DNA of 64,000 nt. Origin: Breoghania sp037026715 (GTDB lineage: Bacteria > Pseudomonadota > Alphaproteobacteria > Rhizobiales > Stappiaceae). A program made the position numbers and the translations under genes. Location: the NCBI RefSeq assembly GCF_037026715.1, contig NZ_JBANCG010000001.1, positions 248,001-312,000 on the forward strand, written 5' to 3'. This document shows positions 44,123-52,354 of this stretch, piece by piece; position 1 is the stretch's first letter; the number at the start of each line of letters is the position of its first letter. The notes under the pieces are model-generated. The model had not been told where the DNA came from, made no database searches, and saw nothing but the letters and a program-made list of their open reading frames with translations.

Positions 44123-45142
44123 CTAGTTCTTCGACTTGTCGACCAGCGCGCCCTTCTTGATCCAGGGCATCATGCCGCGCAGCTTTTCGCCGACTTCCTC
44201 GATCTGGTGACTGTCGTTGTTGCGGCGCGTGGCCTTGAAGCGGGCCTGGCCGGCCTTGCATTCCTGCATCCACTCCGAGGTGAACTGGCCGGACTGGATC
44301 TCCTTGAGGATCTCCTTCATCGCGGCCTTGGACTGGGAGCCGACGACGCGCGGGCCGGACTTGTACTCGCCCCACTCCGCTGTGTTGGAGATGGAGTAGT
44401 TCATGTTGGCGATGCCGCCCTCGTAGATCAGGTCGACGATCAGCTTCATCTCGTGCTGGCATTCGAAATAGGCCATTTCCGGCGCGTAGCCGGCTTCCAC
44501 CAGCGTCTCGAAGCCGGCGCGGATCAGCTCCACGAGGCCGCCGCACAGAACCGCCTGCTCGCCGAAGAGATCGGTCTCGCACTCTTCCTTGAAGGTCGTC
44601 TCGATGATGCCGGCGCGGCCGCCGCCGAGGCCCGCCGCATAGGCGAGCGCGATGTCGAGCGCGTTGCCCGACGCATCCTGCGCGACCGCCACCAGGTTCG
44701 GCACGCCGCCGCCGCGCACATACTCGGAGCGCACGGTGTGGCCCGGGCCCTTCGGCGCAATCATGATCACGTCGACCGTGGACTTCGGCTCGATCAGGCC
44801 GAAATGGACATTGAGGCCGTGGGCGAAGGCGAGGACGGCGCCGTCACGGATGTTGGGGGCGATGTGGTCCTTGTAGATGTCGGCCTGCAGCTCGTCGGGC
44901 GTGGCCATCATCATCAGGTCGGCCCAGGCGGCGGCGTCGGCAACGCTCTTGACCGCGAAGCCGTCGGCCTCGGCCTTCTTCGCAGAGGAAGAGCCCTCGC
45001 GCAGCGCGATGGCGATTTCCTTCACGCCGGAATCCTTCAGGTTCAGCGCATGGGCGCGTCCCTGGGAACCGTAGCCGATGACCACGACCTTCTTGTCCTT
45101 GATGAGGCCGAGATCGGCATCCTGATCGTAATAGACGCGCAT
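44123..45142 (-). CDS. ilvC: Ketol-acid reductoisomerase, class I
   Basis: 339 residues from ATG 45142, preceded by GGAAGGAAAAGCT; an ATG 36 bases upstream is rejected. It converts acetolactate (from IlvIH) to dihydroxyisovalerate using NADPH, the second step of valine, leucine and isoleucine synthesis. The nucleotide motif VVVIGYGSQGRAHALNL is at about 19-35, and the Mg-binding acidic residues lie in FKEECETDLFGEQ and FECQHEMKLIVDLIYEGG. The short class I form fits. A TetR gene ends 81 bases upstream on the same strand. Confidence 0.97.
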   Translation of the reverse strand: MRVYYDQDADLGLIKDKKVVVIGYGSQGRAHALNLKDSGVKEIAIALREGSSSAKKAEADGFAVKSVADAAAWADLMMMATPDELQADIYKDHIAPNIRDGAVLAFAHGLNVHFGLIEPKSTVDVIMIAPKGPGHTVRSEYVRGGGVPNLVAVAQDASGNALDIALAYAAGLGGGRAGIIETTFKEECETDLFGEQAVLCGGLVELIRAGFETLVEAGYAPEMAYFECQHEMKLIVDLIYEGGIANMNYSISNTAEWGEYKSGPRVVGSQSKAAMKEILKEIQSGQFTSEWMQECKAGQARFKATRRNNDSHQIEEVGEKLRGMMPWIKKGALVDKSKN

Positions 45143-45223
45143 AGCTTTTCCTTCCAAACGTTGATCTTGTGCAGTCATTCCGGCCGCCGCGGTGAGGGCG
45201 CATCCTCGCCGCGTGCGGCAGTC

Positions 45224-45889
45224 TCAAGACGTCGAGAGCGCCTCCACCGATCGTTGCGATCCGTAGAGGCGGCAGAACTGATTGACGGCCGCTTCCGCCT
45301 GTGCGGCGAAATCGTCCTCGCCGGGCTCCAGCGCATCGCCCAGCAGCAGGCGCAGGTGAACGTCGCGCACCACCAGCCCGTAAAAGGTGGAGTAGGCGGC
45401 TGTCGCATCGTCGAATTCGAGATGGCGCTGGCGCCGGCCCGCCGCGAGCAGGGCCCGGCCGCGCGCCGTCACCGAATGCTTGCCGCGCTCCACCAGAAGC
45501 CGGCCGAGCGGCGACTCGGGCCGCGAGGCCTGGCCGATGGCGAGCCGGTTGAGAGCAAGCGAAACGTCGCCTGCCAGAACCGACAGAAGCTCATGGGCGA
45601 AGGTGACGAGCCGGCGACGGTAGCCTGCCGCATCGAGCGCGCTTTCGCTGGCTCCCAGCGGCCGCACCTTGGAGGCCTGGAAGGTGACCACGGCCTCCAG
45701 CAGGCCGTCGCGGTCGCCGAACCACTTGTAGAGGGATTCCTTGGAGCAGTTGGCGGCGCGCGCAAGGCCTGCCGTCGTCAGCCCCTTTTCACCGCCCTCC
45801 ACCAGCAGCGACAACGCACAGGTCAGCACCGCCGCCTGGCGGGGCGTGAAATCGCTGTCATCTGCAACCGTGCCGGCTGTGCGGGCCAT
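45224..45889 (-). CDS. TetR family regulator upstream of ilvC
   Basis: 221 residues from ATG 45889 (GCAGGAAAC upstream). The N-terminal helix-turn-helix reads GLTTAGLARAANCSKESLYKWFGDRDGLLEAVV, followed by a helical ligand domain. The effector is unknown. A perfect 9-bp inverted repeat 100 bases upstream is its probable own operator. With ilvC following after 81 bases on the same strand, the pair may be one transcript, which would put ilvC under its control. Confidence 0.88.
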   Translation of the reverse strand: MARTAGTVADDSDFTPRQAAVLTCALSLLVEGGEKGLTTAGLARAANCSKESLYKWFGDRDGLLEAVVTFQASKVRPLGASESALDAAGYRRRLVTFAHELLSVLAGDVSLALNRLAIGQASRPESPLGRLLVERGKHSVTARGRALLAAGRRQRHLEFDDATAAYSTFYGLVVRDVHLRLLLGDALEPGEDDFAAQAEAAVNQFCRLYGSQRSVEALSTS

Positions 45890-45988
45890 GGCGTTTCCTG
45901 CGCATCGAATGGGTCGGCATCTTTCCCGTCGCCCTCGCGGACCGGGACGCGCCCTTGGAACGGTCGGCATTTCCGCTTCAGCTGGAGG

Positions 45989-46007
45989 GAACCGTACCGT
46001 ACGGTTC
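45989..46007. promoter_or_regulatory. Perfect palindromic operator, probable TetR site
   Basis: GAACCGTAC and GTACGGTTC are perfect inverted 9-mers separated by one base (GAACCGTACCGTACGGTTC). The site lies about 100 bases upstream of the TetR gene, where an autoregulatory operator is expected. TetR-family operators are typically of this length and symmetry. Confidence 0.7.
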
Positions 46008-46187
46008 GGAACAATGGCGAACGCGGCGAAGCCTGTCAAGACAGATGTGGACGAGGCGAAGTCTATAAGGCCTGTGAAGGTGGTCATGGAGGTAACGCGC
46101 GGCGGCCAGCCTTGCAGTGGGGGAGGGGCGCAGGCTGAAAGTGCAGGCCGGCGCCCGATATGGGTGCGAAAGCCACGTGAATTCTTT

Positions 46188-46203
46188 TCAAGATATATCT
46201 TGA
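46188..46203. promoter_or_regulatory. Palindromic operator 1 upstream of the PadR gene
   Basis: TCAAGATATATCTTGA is a perfect 16-bp palindrome. It shares the core AAGATATATCTT with a second palindrome 26 bases downstream, and both are followed by GCTATCGAA. AT-rich TATA-centred dyads are the known style of YqjI/PadR operators. Confidence 0.75.
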
Positions 46204-46213
46204 CGCTATCGAA

Positions 46214-46229
46214 CTAAGATATATCTTAG
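46214..46229. promoter_or_regulatory. Palindromic operator 2 upstream of the PadR gene
   Basis: CTAAGATATATCTTAG is a perfect 16-bp palindrome, centred 26 bases from the first and ending 30 bases before the PadR start codon. A bound repressor would block the promoter or early transcription, giving autorepression. Confidence 0.75.
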
Positions 46230-46259
46230 TGCTATCGAAACAGAAAGAGAGTGTTCACG

Positions 46260-46928
46260 ATGAATGGACAACGACACATGCACGGGGCCCATGGCGGCGG
46301 ATGCTGCGGCGGCCATCATGGCCAGGGCGGTCCCCACGGGCACGGAGGCGGCGAATGCTGTCATGAAGGGCCGCATCGCGGCATGCATCGCGGCATGCAT
46401 CGCGGTTTCGGCGGAGAGTTTGGCGAGGACGGGCCACAGGGCCACGGACGCCGGCATGGCGGGCGCGGGCGCCGGCGGATGTTCGACGGGGGAGAGCTGC
46501 GGCTTGTGCTGCTGAAGCTGATCGCCGAGGCGCCACGTCACGGCTACGATCTTATCCGCGCCATCGAGGAGCGGACGGCCGGCGGCTATGCGCCGAGCCC
46601 GGGCGTCGTCTATCCGACGCTGACGCTTTTGACCGACATGGGCCTGATCAGCGAGAAGCCGGCGGACGGCGCGCGCAAGCTGTTCGAGGCGACGCCGGAA
46701 GGGCTGGCGCAGCTCGACGAGCAGGGCGATGTGATCGAGATGCTTTTCAAGCGGCTCGATGCCTTGTCGGAGATGCAGGAGCGCACCGATGTGGTGCCCG
46801 TTCGCAGGGCCATGCAAAACCTGCGGGCCGTGCTTCAGAACCGTCTGCGCGAAGGGCTCGACGAGGACAAGGTTCTCGCCGCAGTCGGCCTGATCGACGA
46901 GGCGGCTGGCAAGATCGAACGGCTGTAG
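46260..46928 (+). CDS. PadR family regulator with His/Cys/Gly-rich N-terminus (YqjI-like)
   Basis: 222 residues from ATG 46260. The first ~70 residues are rich in His, Gly and Cys (for example HGAHGGGCCGGHHGQGGPHG), a likely metal-binding segment. A PadR winged helix follows (FDGGELRLVLLKLIAEAPRHGYDLIRAIEER, YAPSPGVVYPTLTLLTDMGLI) and then a C-terminal dimer helix. This matches the design of E. coli YqjI, a nickel-sensing repressor of a ferric reductase gene. Nickel or iron sensing here is inferred. Two identical-core palindromes precede it; no reductase gene is adjacent. Confidence 0.88.
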   Translation: MNGQRHMHGAHGGGCCGGHHGQGGPHGHGGGECCHEGPHRGMHRGMHRGFGGEFGEDGPQGHGRRHGGRGRRRMFDGGELRLVLLKLIAEAPRHGYDLIRAIEERTAGGYAPSPGVVYPTLTLLTDMGLISEKPADGARKLFEATPEGLAQLDEQGDVIEMLFKRLDALSEMQERTDVVPVRRAMQNLRAVLQNRLREGLDEDKVLAAVGLIDEAAGKIERL

Positions 46929-46972
46929 GTCCTCCGGTACGTACGTCCTGACCGGAAAACCGGGATGCGAGA

Positions 46973-47010
46973 GGGGGCGACGTTAGCGGAAACGCGGCGT
47001 CGCCCCCGCT
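46973..47010. terminator. Terminator between convergent PadR and HxlR genes
   Basis: GGGGGCGACG (46973-46982) pairs perfectly with CGTCGCCCCC (46998-47007). GCTTCATTTT follows on the + strand, giving a fair T-tract for the PadR gene. Confidence 0.7.
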
Positions 47011-47442
47011 TCATTTTGTCTGCTCACGCGCATCATAAGCTTCTCGCGCGGCGACGACGCGATCGTGGTTCGCGAGTGCCCACGAGCCCAGCGCCCGCAG
47101 CGGCACCAGCAGTTCACGCCCCAGATCCGTCAACTCGTATTCCACCTTGGGCGGAATGGTCGGATAGACCGTGCGCGTCACGTATCCGTCGCGCTCGAGC
47201 CCGCGCAGGGTCACTGTCAGCATCTTTTGCGAAATTCCGTCGATCGTCCGCTTGATCTCCATGAACCGATGCCGTCCGGTCCCCAGCAGCATGACGATGT
47301 GGACGCTCCACTTGTCGCCCACCAGCGAGATCACCTCGTTGGCGCGGGTGCATTGTCCGGGCTTGTGCACATGCGAAGGCGAGACGGCGGGGGTGGCGGG
47401 GTCCGAAGCGCGGCTTTTCGCCTCTTCCGCTAGGTAGGCCAT
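47011..47442 (-). CDS. HxlR/MarR-type winged-helix regulator
   Basis: 143 residues from ATG 47442, preceded by AAAGGAG; the frame stays open upstream but overlaps the divergent gene. The HxlR domain is clear: VISLVGDKWSVHIVMLLGTGRHRFMEIKRTIDGISQKMLTVTLRGLERDGYVTRTVYPTIPPKVEYELT. A cysteine in the PGQCTR segment just before the domain could be redox-active, as in HypR/QorR relatives. It is divergent from an FMN reductase gene, so it probably represses that gene under oxidant or quinone control. Confidence 0.9.
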   Translation of the reverse strand: MAYLAEEAKSRASDPATPAVSPSHVHKPGQCTRANEVISLVGDKWSVHIVMLLGTGRHRFMEIKRTIDGISQKMLTVTLRGLERDGYVTRTVYPTIPPKVEYELTDLGRELLVPLRALGSWALANHDRVVAAREAYDAREQTK

Positions 47443-47482
47443 TGCATCTCCTTTGGAAACTTGAATGGTACCCGGTTTCATC

Positions 47483-47501
47483 AAGGTGCCTAGGGGACCT
47501 T
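47483..47501. promoter_or_regulatory. Near-palindrome between the HxlR and FMN reductase genes
   Basis: AAGGTGCCTAGGGGACCTT is a 19-bp near-palindrome (arms AAGGT-CC / GG-ACCTT), followed at once by another AGGTGCC. It lies in the 133-base divergent promoter region and is a reasonable HxlR operator. Confidence 0.5.
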
Positions 47502-47575
47502 TAGGTGCCATCTTGCGATGCAGCAACCAGTTTCGCATGTAGAGCCGGTTACCAATGTATACGGGGCAATCCTCC

Positions 47576-48121
47576 ATGAAAACCGTAGCCGTGCTCGTGG
47601 GCTCGCTCAGAGCCGCGTCGTTGAACCGCAAGTTCGCGGAAATCCTTGCAAAGCTCGCCGATGGCAAGCTCGCCTTCAAGTTCGTCGAGATCGGCGACCT
47701 GCCGCTTTACAACGAGGATCTGTGGGAAAACCCGCCGGCCTCCGTCCTGCGGCTGAAGAGCGACATCGAGAGCGCCGATGGCGTTCTGTTCGTCACGCCG
47801 GAATACAACCGCACCTATTCGCCGGCGATCGACAACGCCATCCACTGGGGCACGCGTCCCTGGGGCAAGAATTCCTGGACGGGCAAGCCCGCCGCCATCG
47901 TCGGCACCTCGCCCGGCGCCATCGGTGCCGCCGTCGGCCAGTCCCAGCTCAAGCAGGTCGCCGTCGTCGTCGGCATGATCCTGATGGGGCAGCCGGAGGT
48001 CTATTTCGCCTACAGGGACGAGCTCTTCGACGACGAGGGAAACATCGTCGACGAACAGACCGCCGCCTTCCTGCGAAGCTTCGTCGACAGTTTTGCCGCG
48101 TGGATCGACCGGGTCGGCTGA
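47576..48121 (+). CDS. NADPH-dependent FMN reductase family protein
   Basis: 181 residues from ATG 47576. The flavodoxin-like fold starts KTVAVLVGSLRAASLNRKFAEIL (FMN phosphate loop). It continues with FVTPEYNRTYSPAIDNAIHW and KPAAIVGTSPGAIGA, the motifs of ChrR/YieF-type quinone and chromate reductases. It likely reduces quinones or other electrophiles with NAD(P)H. It is divergent from an HxlR regulator, a common regulator-target arrangement. Confidence 0.9.
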   Translation: MKTVAVLVGSLRAASLNRKFAEILAKLADGKLAFKFVEIGDLPLYNEDLWENPPASVLRLKSDIESADGVLFVTPEYNRTYSPAIDNAIHWGTRPWGKNSWTGKPAAIVGTSPGAIGAAVGQSQLKQVAVVVGMILMGQPEVYFAYRDELFDDEGNIVDEQTAAFLRSFVDSFAAWIDRVG

Positions 48122-48492
48122 GCGCCGGCGTCTGGACACTGGGATGCGGACCTCCTCGGCCCGCATCCGGCGCCTGTCGCCTCCCGCGACCGGCATGGCG
48201 TCGTCTCAAGACAGCGCCGGAATTCGACCGCAGAAGTTCGACCGCAGAAGTTCGACCATTGTTCGAATCCGTACGGTCTGCCCGTACCGCTTCCCATTTC
48301 CCATCGTATCCGATACCAGTTTTCGCAGAGCATGCGCGTGATCTGGTCGAGTCGACCACGCTTCCGGGCTGCGTTCGTTTGAAGCTTCCAGAGCGCGGTG
48401 TTTTGCTCAGGGCGCGCTTTTGCCCGCCGACAGCGCATTCCGGAGCGTGGTCCGCCCACGTTGCATGGCGGGAAAGGTAACAAAGTACGGCG
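48122..48492. repeat. Intergenic region with a short tandem repeat
   Basis: The 371-base gap before the kinase gene contains no convincing gene. TTCGACCGCAGAAG occurs twice in direct tandem (48223-48236, 48237-48250), with a partial third TTCGACCA. A PhyR/ECF-type or other promoter could lie here, but none is certain. Confidence 0.6.
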
Positions 48493-49464
48493 ATGACCGC
48501 GATTGACTACGGGCGGCTCTTCAACGACCTGCCGACACCCTACATGGTGCTGGACACCGAGCTGCGCTTTCTGGACATGAACCAGCATTATCTGGACGTG
48601 ACGCAGCGCACGCGGGCCGATCTGATCGGCCGTTACGTTTTCGACGCCTTTCCCGCGACTGCGGAAGAGATCGCCCCTTTCGAGACCGCCTTGCGGGAGG
48701 CGCTGAGCGGCCAGACCTCGGTTCTGGAGCGGCAGATCTTTCCGATTCCCGAACCGGACGCCGAGAACGGCGGCCGGCGCGAGGTCTGCTGGACCTGCCG
48801 GCACGTTCCCGCCTACGACGAGAACGGAGAGATCTGCGGCGTCGTGCAGCATGCAGTGGACGTGACGTCCGAGGTCGCCGCCGAGCAGATGCGCGATGCC
48901 GTTTCCCATGAGTTCGCGCACCGGATCAAGAACCTGTTGGCGACGATCACCGTCATCGCGCGGCGCACGGCGGCGCAGGCGCGGACGATGGAGGACTTCA
49001 CCACCGTCTTCGGCCAGCGCATCGACGCCATGGCGCGCACCCACCAGCTGCTCGTCAATGGCGGGTGGGACGGCATGCTGCTGTCAGACCTTCTGGAAGG
49101 CGAGCTCACGCCGTTCCGCAACGAGGGTCGTGGCGCCATCACCCTGCGTGGCCCCCGCGTCCTGCTGACCAGCACGCAGGCCCAGGCGCTCGGCATGGCC
49201 TTTCATGAGCTCTCCACGAATGCGGCCAAGTATGGTGCCTTCTCCGATCCGGCTGGCCGGCTGGAGGTGCGCTGGACGCTGGAAGCGGGCAAGCTCAAGA
49301 TCGAGTGGAACGAAGACGGTCTCCACGACGTCCAGGCGCCGGACACGATCGGTTTCGGATCGCGCATCATTGAGGAAGTGATGCCGATGCAGGTGGAAGG
49401 TGAGGTCGAACGCGTCTTCAATTCCACAGGGATGCATTGCTCCATCGTGGTGCCGATGGCCTGA
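48493..49464 (+). CDS. PAS-HWE family sensor histidine kinase
   Basis: 323 residues. A PAS domain (FNDLPTPYMVLDTELRFLDMNQHYLDVTQRTRADLIG, about 10-125) precedes an HWE/HisKA_2 kinase. The phospho-acceptor His is in SHEFAHRIKNLLATI, the N-box is FHELSTNAAKYGA, the W-x-E element is IEWNEDG, and the short G-box reads GFGSRIIEE. No membrane helix or receiver domain is present, and no response regulator gene is adjacent. Such cytosolic kinases often feed the PhyR general stress or light-response systems in alphaproteobacteria. Confidence 0.9.
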   Translation: MTAIDYGRLFNDLPTPYMVLDTELRFLDMNQHYLDVTQRTRADLIGRYVFDAFPATAEEIAPFETALREALSGQTSVLERQIFPIPEPDAENGGRREVCWTCRHVPAYDENGEICGVVQHAVDVTSEVAAEQMRDAVSHEFAHRIKNLLATITVIARRTAAQARTMEDFTTVFGQRIDAMARTHQLLVNGGWDGMLLSDLLEGELTPFRNEGRGAITLRGPRVLLTSTQAQALGMAFHELSTNAAKYGAFSDPAGRLEVRWTLEAGKLKIEWNEDGLHDVQAPDTIGFGSRIIEEVMPMQVEGEVERVFNSTGMHCSIVVPMA

Positions 49465-49694
49465 GAAGGCGCGACGTCGGGCCCAAAGGCATGCGAATAG
49501 CGGACCGGACGAGGCTGCCTGGGGGAGGGCGGCCTCTGGGGGGTACGGGGCGATCGCGGGGCGGATGCGAAAGATTCGAGAAGCATGCGTTGCTGCGACG
49601 AAATATTCGCGCTTTTACGCTTGACCGCTCCGACGCGCGCGCTTAGGGTCTGCCGCATCGTGGTCGGGGGTCCGGTCGCGGAAGGGATTCACGC

Positions 49695-49745
49695 ATGACG
49701 ACTCTCATTCTTGTAAGGAACGCGCACGCTGCCGGGATGGCCTGA
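49695..49745 (+). CDS. Leader peptide of ilvIH
   Basis: A 16-residue frame, MTTLILVRNAHAAGMA, lies 158 bases before ilvI. It carries consecutive Leu-Ile-Leu-Val codons, the three branched-chain amino acids. A terminator hairpin with six T residues follows 28 bases after its stop. This is the layout of a branched-chain amino-acid attenuator; a start-codon ribosome site is weak (GAAGGG). Confidence 0.8.
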   Translation: MTTLILVRNAHAAGMA

Positions 49746-49795
49746 GGTCATCCGGAACGGTGTCGTGCGCAACAGGGCCCTCGGGGCCCTTTTTT
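49719..49795 (+). promoter_or_regulatory. ilvIH attenuator (competing stem and terminator)
   Basis: The terminator is AGGGCCC (49774-49780), loop TCG, GGGCCCT (49784-49790), then T residues to 49795. Upstream, GCGCACG in the leader reading frame (about 49722-49728) can pair with CGTGCGC (about 49764-49770), providing an alternative stem whose formation depends on where the ribosome stalls. This is the expected architecture for transcription attenuation. Confidence 0.75.
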
Positions 49796-49903
49796 ATTAC
49801 CCGATCGGCTGTTGCGGAACGGGCGGAGCTTGACGGAACAATGAGGCCCTTCTCGCGGGCCGGTGAGCCGGAAGAAACCGGCGGTAAGGACGAGGACGAG
49901 ACG

Positions 49904-51670
49904 ATGACACGGGAGATGACAGGCGCCGGGATGGTTCTGCAGGCGCTGAAGGACCACGATGTCGAATATCTGTTCGGATATCCCGGCGGTGCGATCCTCC
50001 CCATCTACGACGAGATCTTCCAGCAGGACGAGATCAAGCACGTCCTCGTGCGCCACGAGCAGGGGGCCGGCCACGCGGCGGAGGGCTATGCGCGCTCCAC
50101 CGGCAAGCCGGGCGTCGTGCTGGTCACATCGGGGCCGGGGGCGACCAACATGGTCACCGCGCTCACCGACGCGATGATGGATTCCATTCCGCTCGTCTGC
50201 ATCACCGGTCAGGTTCCCGTGTCGCTGATCGGCTCCGACGCCTTCCAGGAATGCGATACCGTCGGCATCACCCGGCCCTGCACCAAGCACAACTGGCTTG
50301 TCCGTCGCATCGAAGACCTGCCGCGCATCCTGCACGAGGCCTTCCAGGTGGCGACCACCGGACGTCCGGGGCCCGTCGTCGTCGATATCCCGAAGGACGT
50401 GCAGTTCGCCACCGGCGAATACCACGGGCCGAGCCGCGTCGAGCACAAGACCTACCGTCCGCAGATCAAGGGTGACATGGCCTCGATCCGCCATGCGGCG
50501 GAACTGCTGGCCTCCGCGCGCCGGCCGATCCTGTTCACGGGCGGCGGCGTCATCAATTCCGGGCCGCAGGCCTGCCAGCTGCTGCGTGAACTGGCGAAGC
50601 TCTCCGGCGCCCCCATCACGTCCACACTGATGGGGCTCGGCGCCTATCCGGCTTCCGGCGATGCCTGGCTCGGTATGTTGGGCATGCATGGCACGTATGA
50701 AGCCAACATGGCGATGCACGATTGCGACGTCATGGTCGCCATCGGCGTGCGCTTTGACGACCGTATCACCGGGCGTCTGGATGCCTTCTCGCCCAATTCG
50801 ACCAAGATCCACATCGACATCGATCCCTCGTCGATCAACAAGAACGTGCAGGTGGACCTGCCGATCATCGGCGATGTCGGCCACGTGCTGGAGGATCTGG
50901 TGCGGGTCTGGCGCTCGTCGGCGCTGAAGGGCGACGAGAAGGCGCTCAAGGCCTGGTGGAAGCAGATCGACACGTGGCGCGCGCGCGACTCGCTCGCCTA
51001 CAAGCCCAACAGCGACATCATCATGCCGCAATACGCGATCCAGCGCCTCTACGAGGCGACGAAGGGGCACGACACCTACATCACCACCGAGGTCGGCCAG
51101 CACCAGATGTGGGCGGCGCAGTTCTTCGGCTTCGAGGAGCCCAACCGCTGGATGACGTCGGGCGGGCTGGGCACGATGGGCTACGGCCTGCCGGCGGCCA
51201 TCGGGGTGCAGGTGGCGCACCGCGACAGCCTCGTCATCGATATCGCCGGCGACGCCTCCATCCTGATGAACATCCAGGAGATGTCCACGGCCGTGCAGCA
51301 CGAGCTGCCGGTCAAGATCTTCATCCTGAACAACCAGTACATGGGCATGGTGCGCCAGTGGCAGCAGCTGCTGCACGGCAACCGACTGTCGCATTCCTAC
51401 ACGGAATCCCTGCCCGACTTCGTCAAGCTGGCGGAGGCCTATGGCGGAGTGGGCATGCAATGCTCCAAACCCGGTGATCTGGACGACGCGATCGCGGAGA
51501 TGATTTCCGTCAAGCGGCCGGTCGTGTTCGACTGCCGGGTGGCGAACCTCACCAACTGTTTCCCGATGATCCCGTCGGGCAAGGCCCACAACGAGATGCT
51601 GCTGCCGGACGAGGCCAATGACGAGGCGGTGGCCAACGCCATTTCCGCCGAAGGCAAGATGCTGGTCTGA
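49904..51670 (+). CDS. ilvI: Acetolactate synthase, catalytic subunit
   Basis: 588 residues from ATG 49904 (GAGGACGAG upstream). It is the thiamine-diphosphate enzyme that condenses pyruvate to acetolactate, first step of valine and leucine synthesis (acetohydroxybutyrate for isoleucine). The catalytic Glu is in RHEQGAGHAAEGYAR, FGYPGGAILPIYD opens the Pyr domain, and the ThDP motif is DIAGDASILMNIQEM. It is followed after 16 bases by the regulatory subunit gene. Expression is probably set by the leader upstream. Confidence 0.97.
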   Translation: MTREMTGAGMVLQALKDHDVEYLFGYPGGAILPIYDEIFQQDEIKHVLVRHEQGAGHAAEGYARSTGKPGVVLVTSGPGATNMVTALTDAMMDSIPLVCITGQVPVSLIGSDAFQECDTVGITRPCTKHNWLVRRIEDLPRILHEAFQVATTGRPGPVVVDIPKDVQFATGEYHGPSRVEHKTYRPQIKGDMASIRHAAELLASARRPILFTGGGVINSGPQACQLLRELAKLSGAPITSTLMGLGAYPASGDAWLGMLGMHGTYEANMAMHDCDVMVAIGVRFDDRITGRLDAFSPNSTKIHIDIDPSSINKNVQVDLPIIGDVGHVLEDLVRVWRSSALKGDEKALKAWWKQIDTWRARDSLAYKPNSDIIMPQYAIQRLYEATKGHDTYITTEVGQHQMWAAQFFGFEEPNRWMTSGGLGTMGYGLPAAIGVQVAHRDSLVIDIAGDASILMNIQEMSTAVQHELPVKIFILNNQYMGMVRQWQQLLHGNRLSHSYTESLPDFVKLAEAYGGVGMQCSKPGDLDDAIAEMISVKRPVVFDCRVANLTNCFPMIPSGKAHNEMLLPDEANDEAVANAISAEGKMLV

Positions 51671-51686
51671 TCAGGGGGACAGGGAC

Positions 51687-52259
51687 ATGAACGCACAGAA
51701 CCTAAACGCGCCTTCGGCCTATTTCCTTACCAAGGTGAGCGACGACGTGGAAACGCACACGCTATCGGTGATCGTGGACAACGAGCCGGGCGTTCTTGCC
51801 CGCGTCATCGGCCTGTTCTCCGGGCGCGGGTACAACATCGACAGCCTGACCGTGTGCGAGATCGAGCACGAGCAGCACCTGTCGCGCATCACCATCGTGA
51901 CCACCGGCACGCCGATGATCATTACCCAGATCCGTCATCAGCTGGAACGGTTGGTGCCGGTGCACCGGGTGGTGGACCTGACCGTGCAGGCGCACGAGAA
52001 GGGGCAGGAAAAGCCGCTGGAGCGCGAGCTTGCGCTGGTCAAGGTGCAGGGGGCGGGCGAGAAGCGGCTGGAAGCGCTGCGTCTGGGCGATGCCTTCCGC
52101 GCGAACGTGATCGATGCCACGACCGATCACTTCACCTTCGAGATCACGGGCCGGACCTCCAAGATCGAGCAGTTCATCCAGATCATGCAGCCGCTGGGGC
52201 TGGTGGAGGTGTCACGATCGGGGATTGCGGCGGTGCAGCGCGGACCGGAAGGGATCTGA
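51687..52259 (+). CDS. ilvH: Acetolactate synthase, regulatory subunit
   Basis: 190 residues from ATG 51687 (AGGGGGACAGGGAC upstream). The N-terminal ACT domain (THTLSVIVDNEPGVLARVIGLFSGRGYNIDSLTV) binds valine for feedback inhibition. The C-terminal domain (FRANVIDATTDHFTFEITGRTSKIEQFIQIMQPLGLVEVSRSG) completes the small subunit. It activates and regulates IlvI, encoded just upstream in the same operon. Confidence 0.97.
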   Translation: MNAQNLNAPSAYFLTKVSDDVETHTLSVIVDNEPGVLARVIGLFSGRGYNIDSLTVCEIEHEQHLSRITIVTTGTPMIITQIRHQLERLVPVHRVVDLTVQAHEKGQEKPLERELALVKVQGAGEKRLEALRLGDAFRANVIDATTDHFTFEITGRTSKIEQFIQIMQPLGLVEVSRSGIAAVQRGPEGI

Positions 52260-52354
52260 GGGGATCTGGGCGCGCGCGCCGACGGACATCGAATGCTTGC
52301 AACCCCTCGCTCCCAATCGGGCGGGGGGCTTTGCGTTTCCGGGCATGTGCGCGG

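Noticed and set aside
44078..46138. 686-codon open frame opposite ilvC and the TetR gene
   Set aside because: It spans two well-supported genes and has no coherent protein features.
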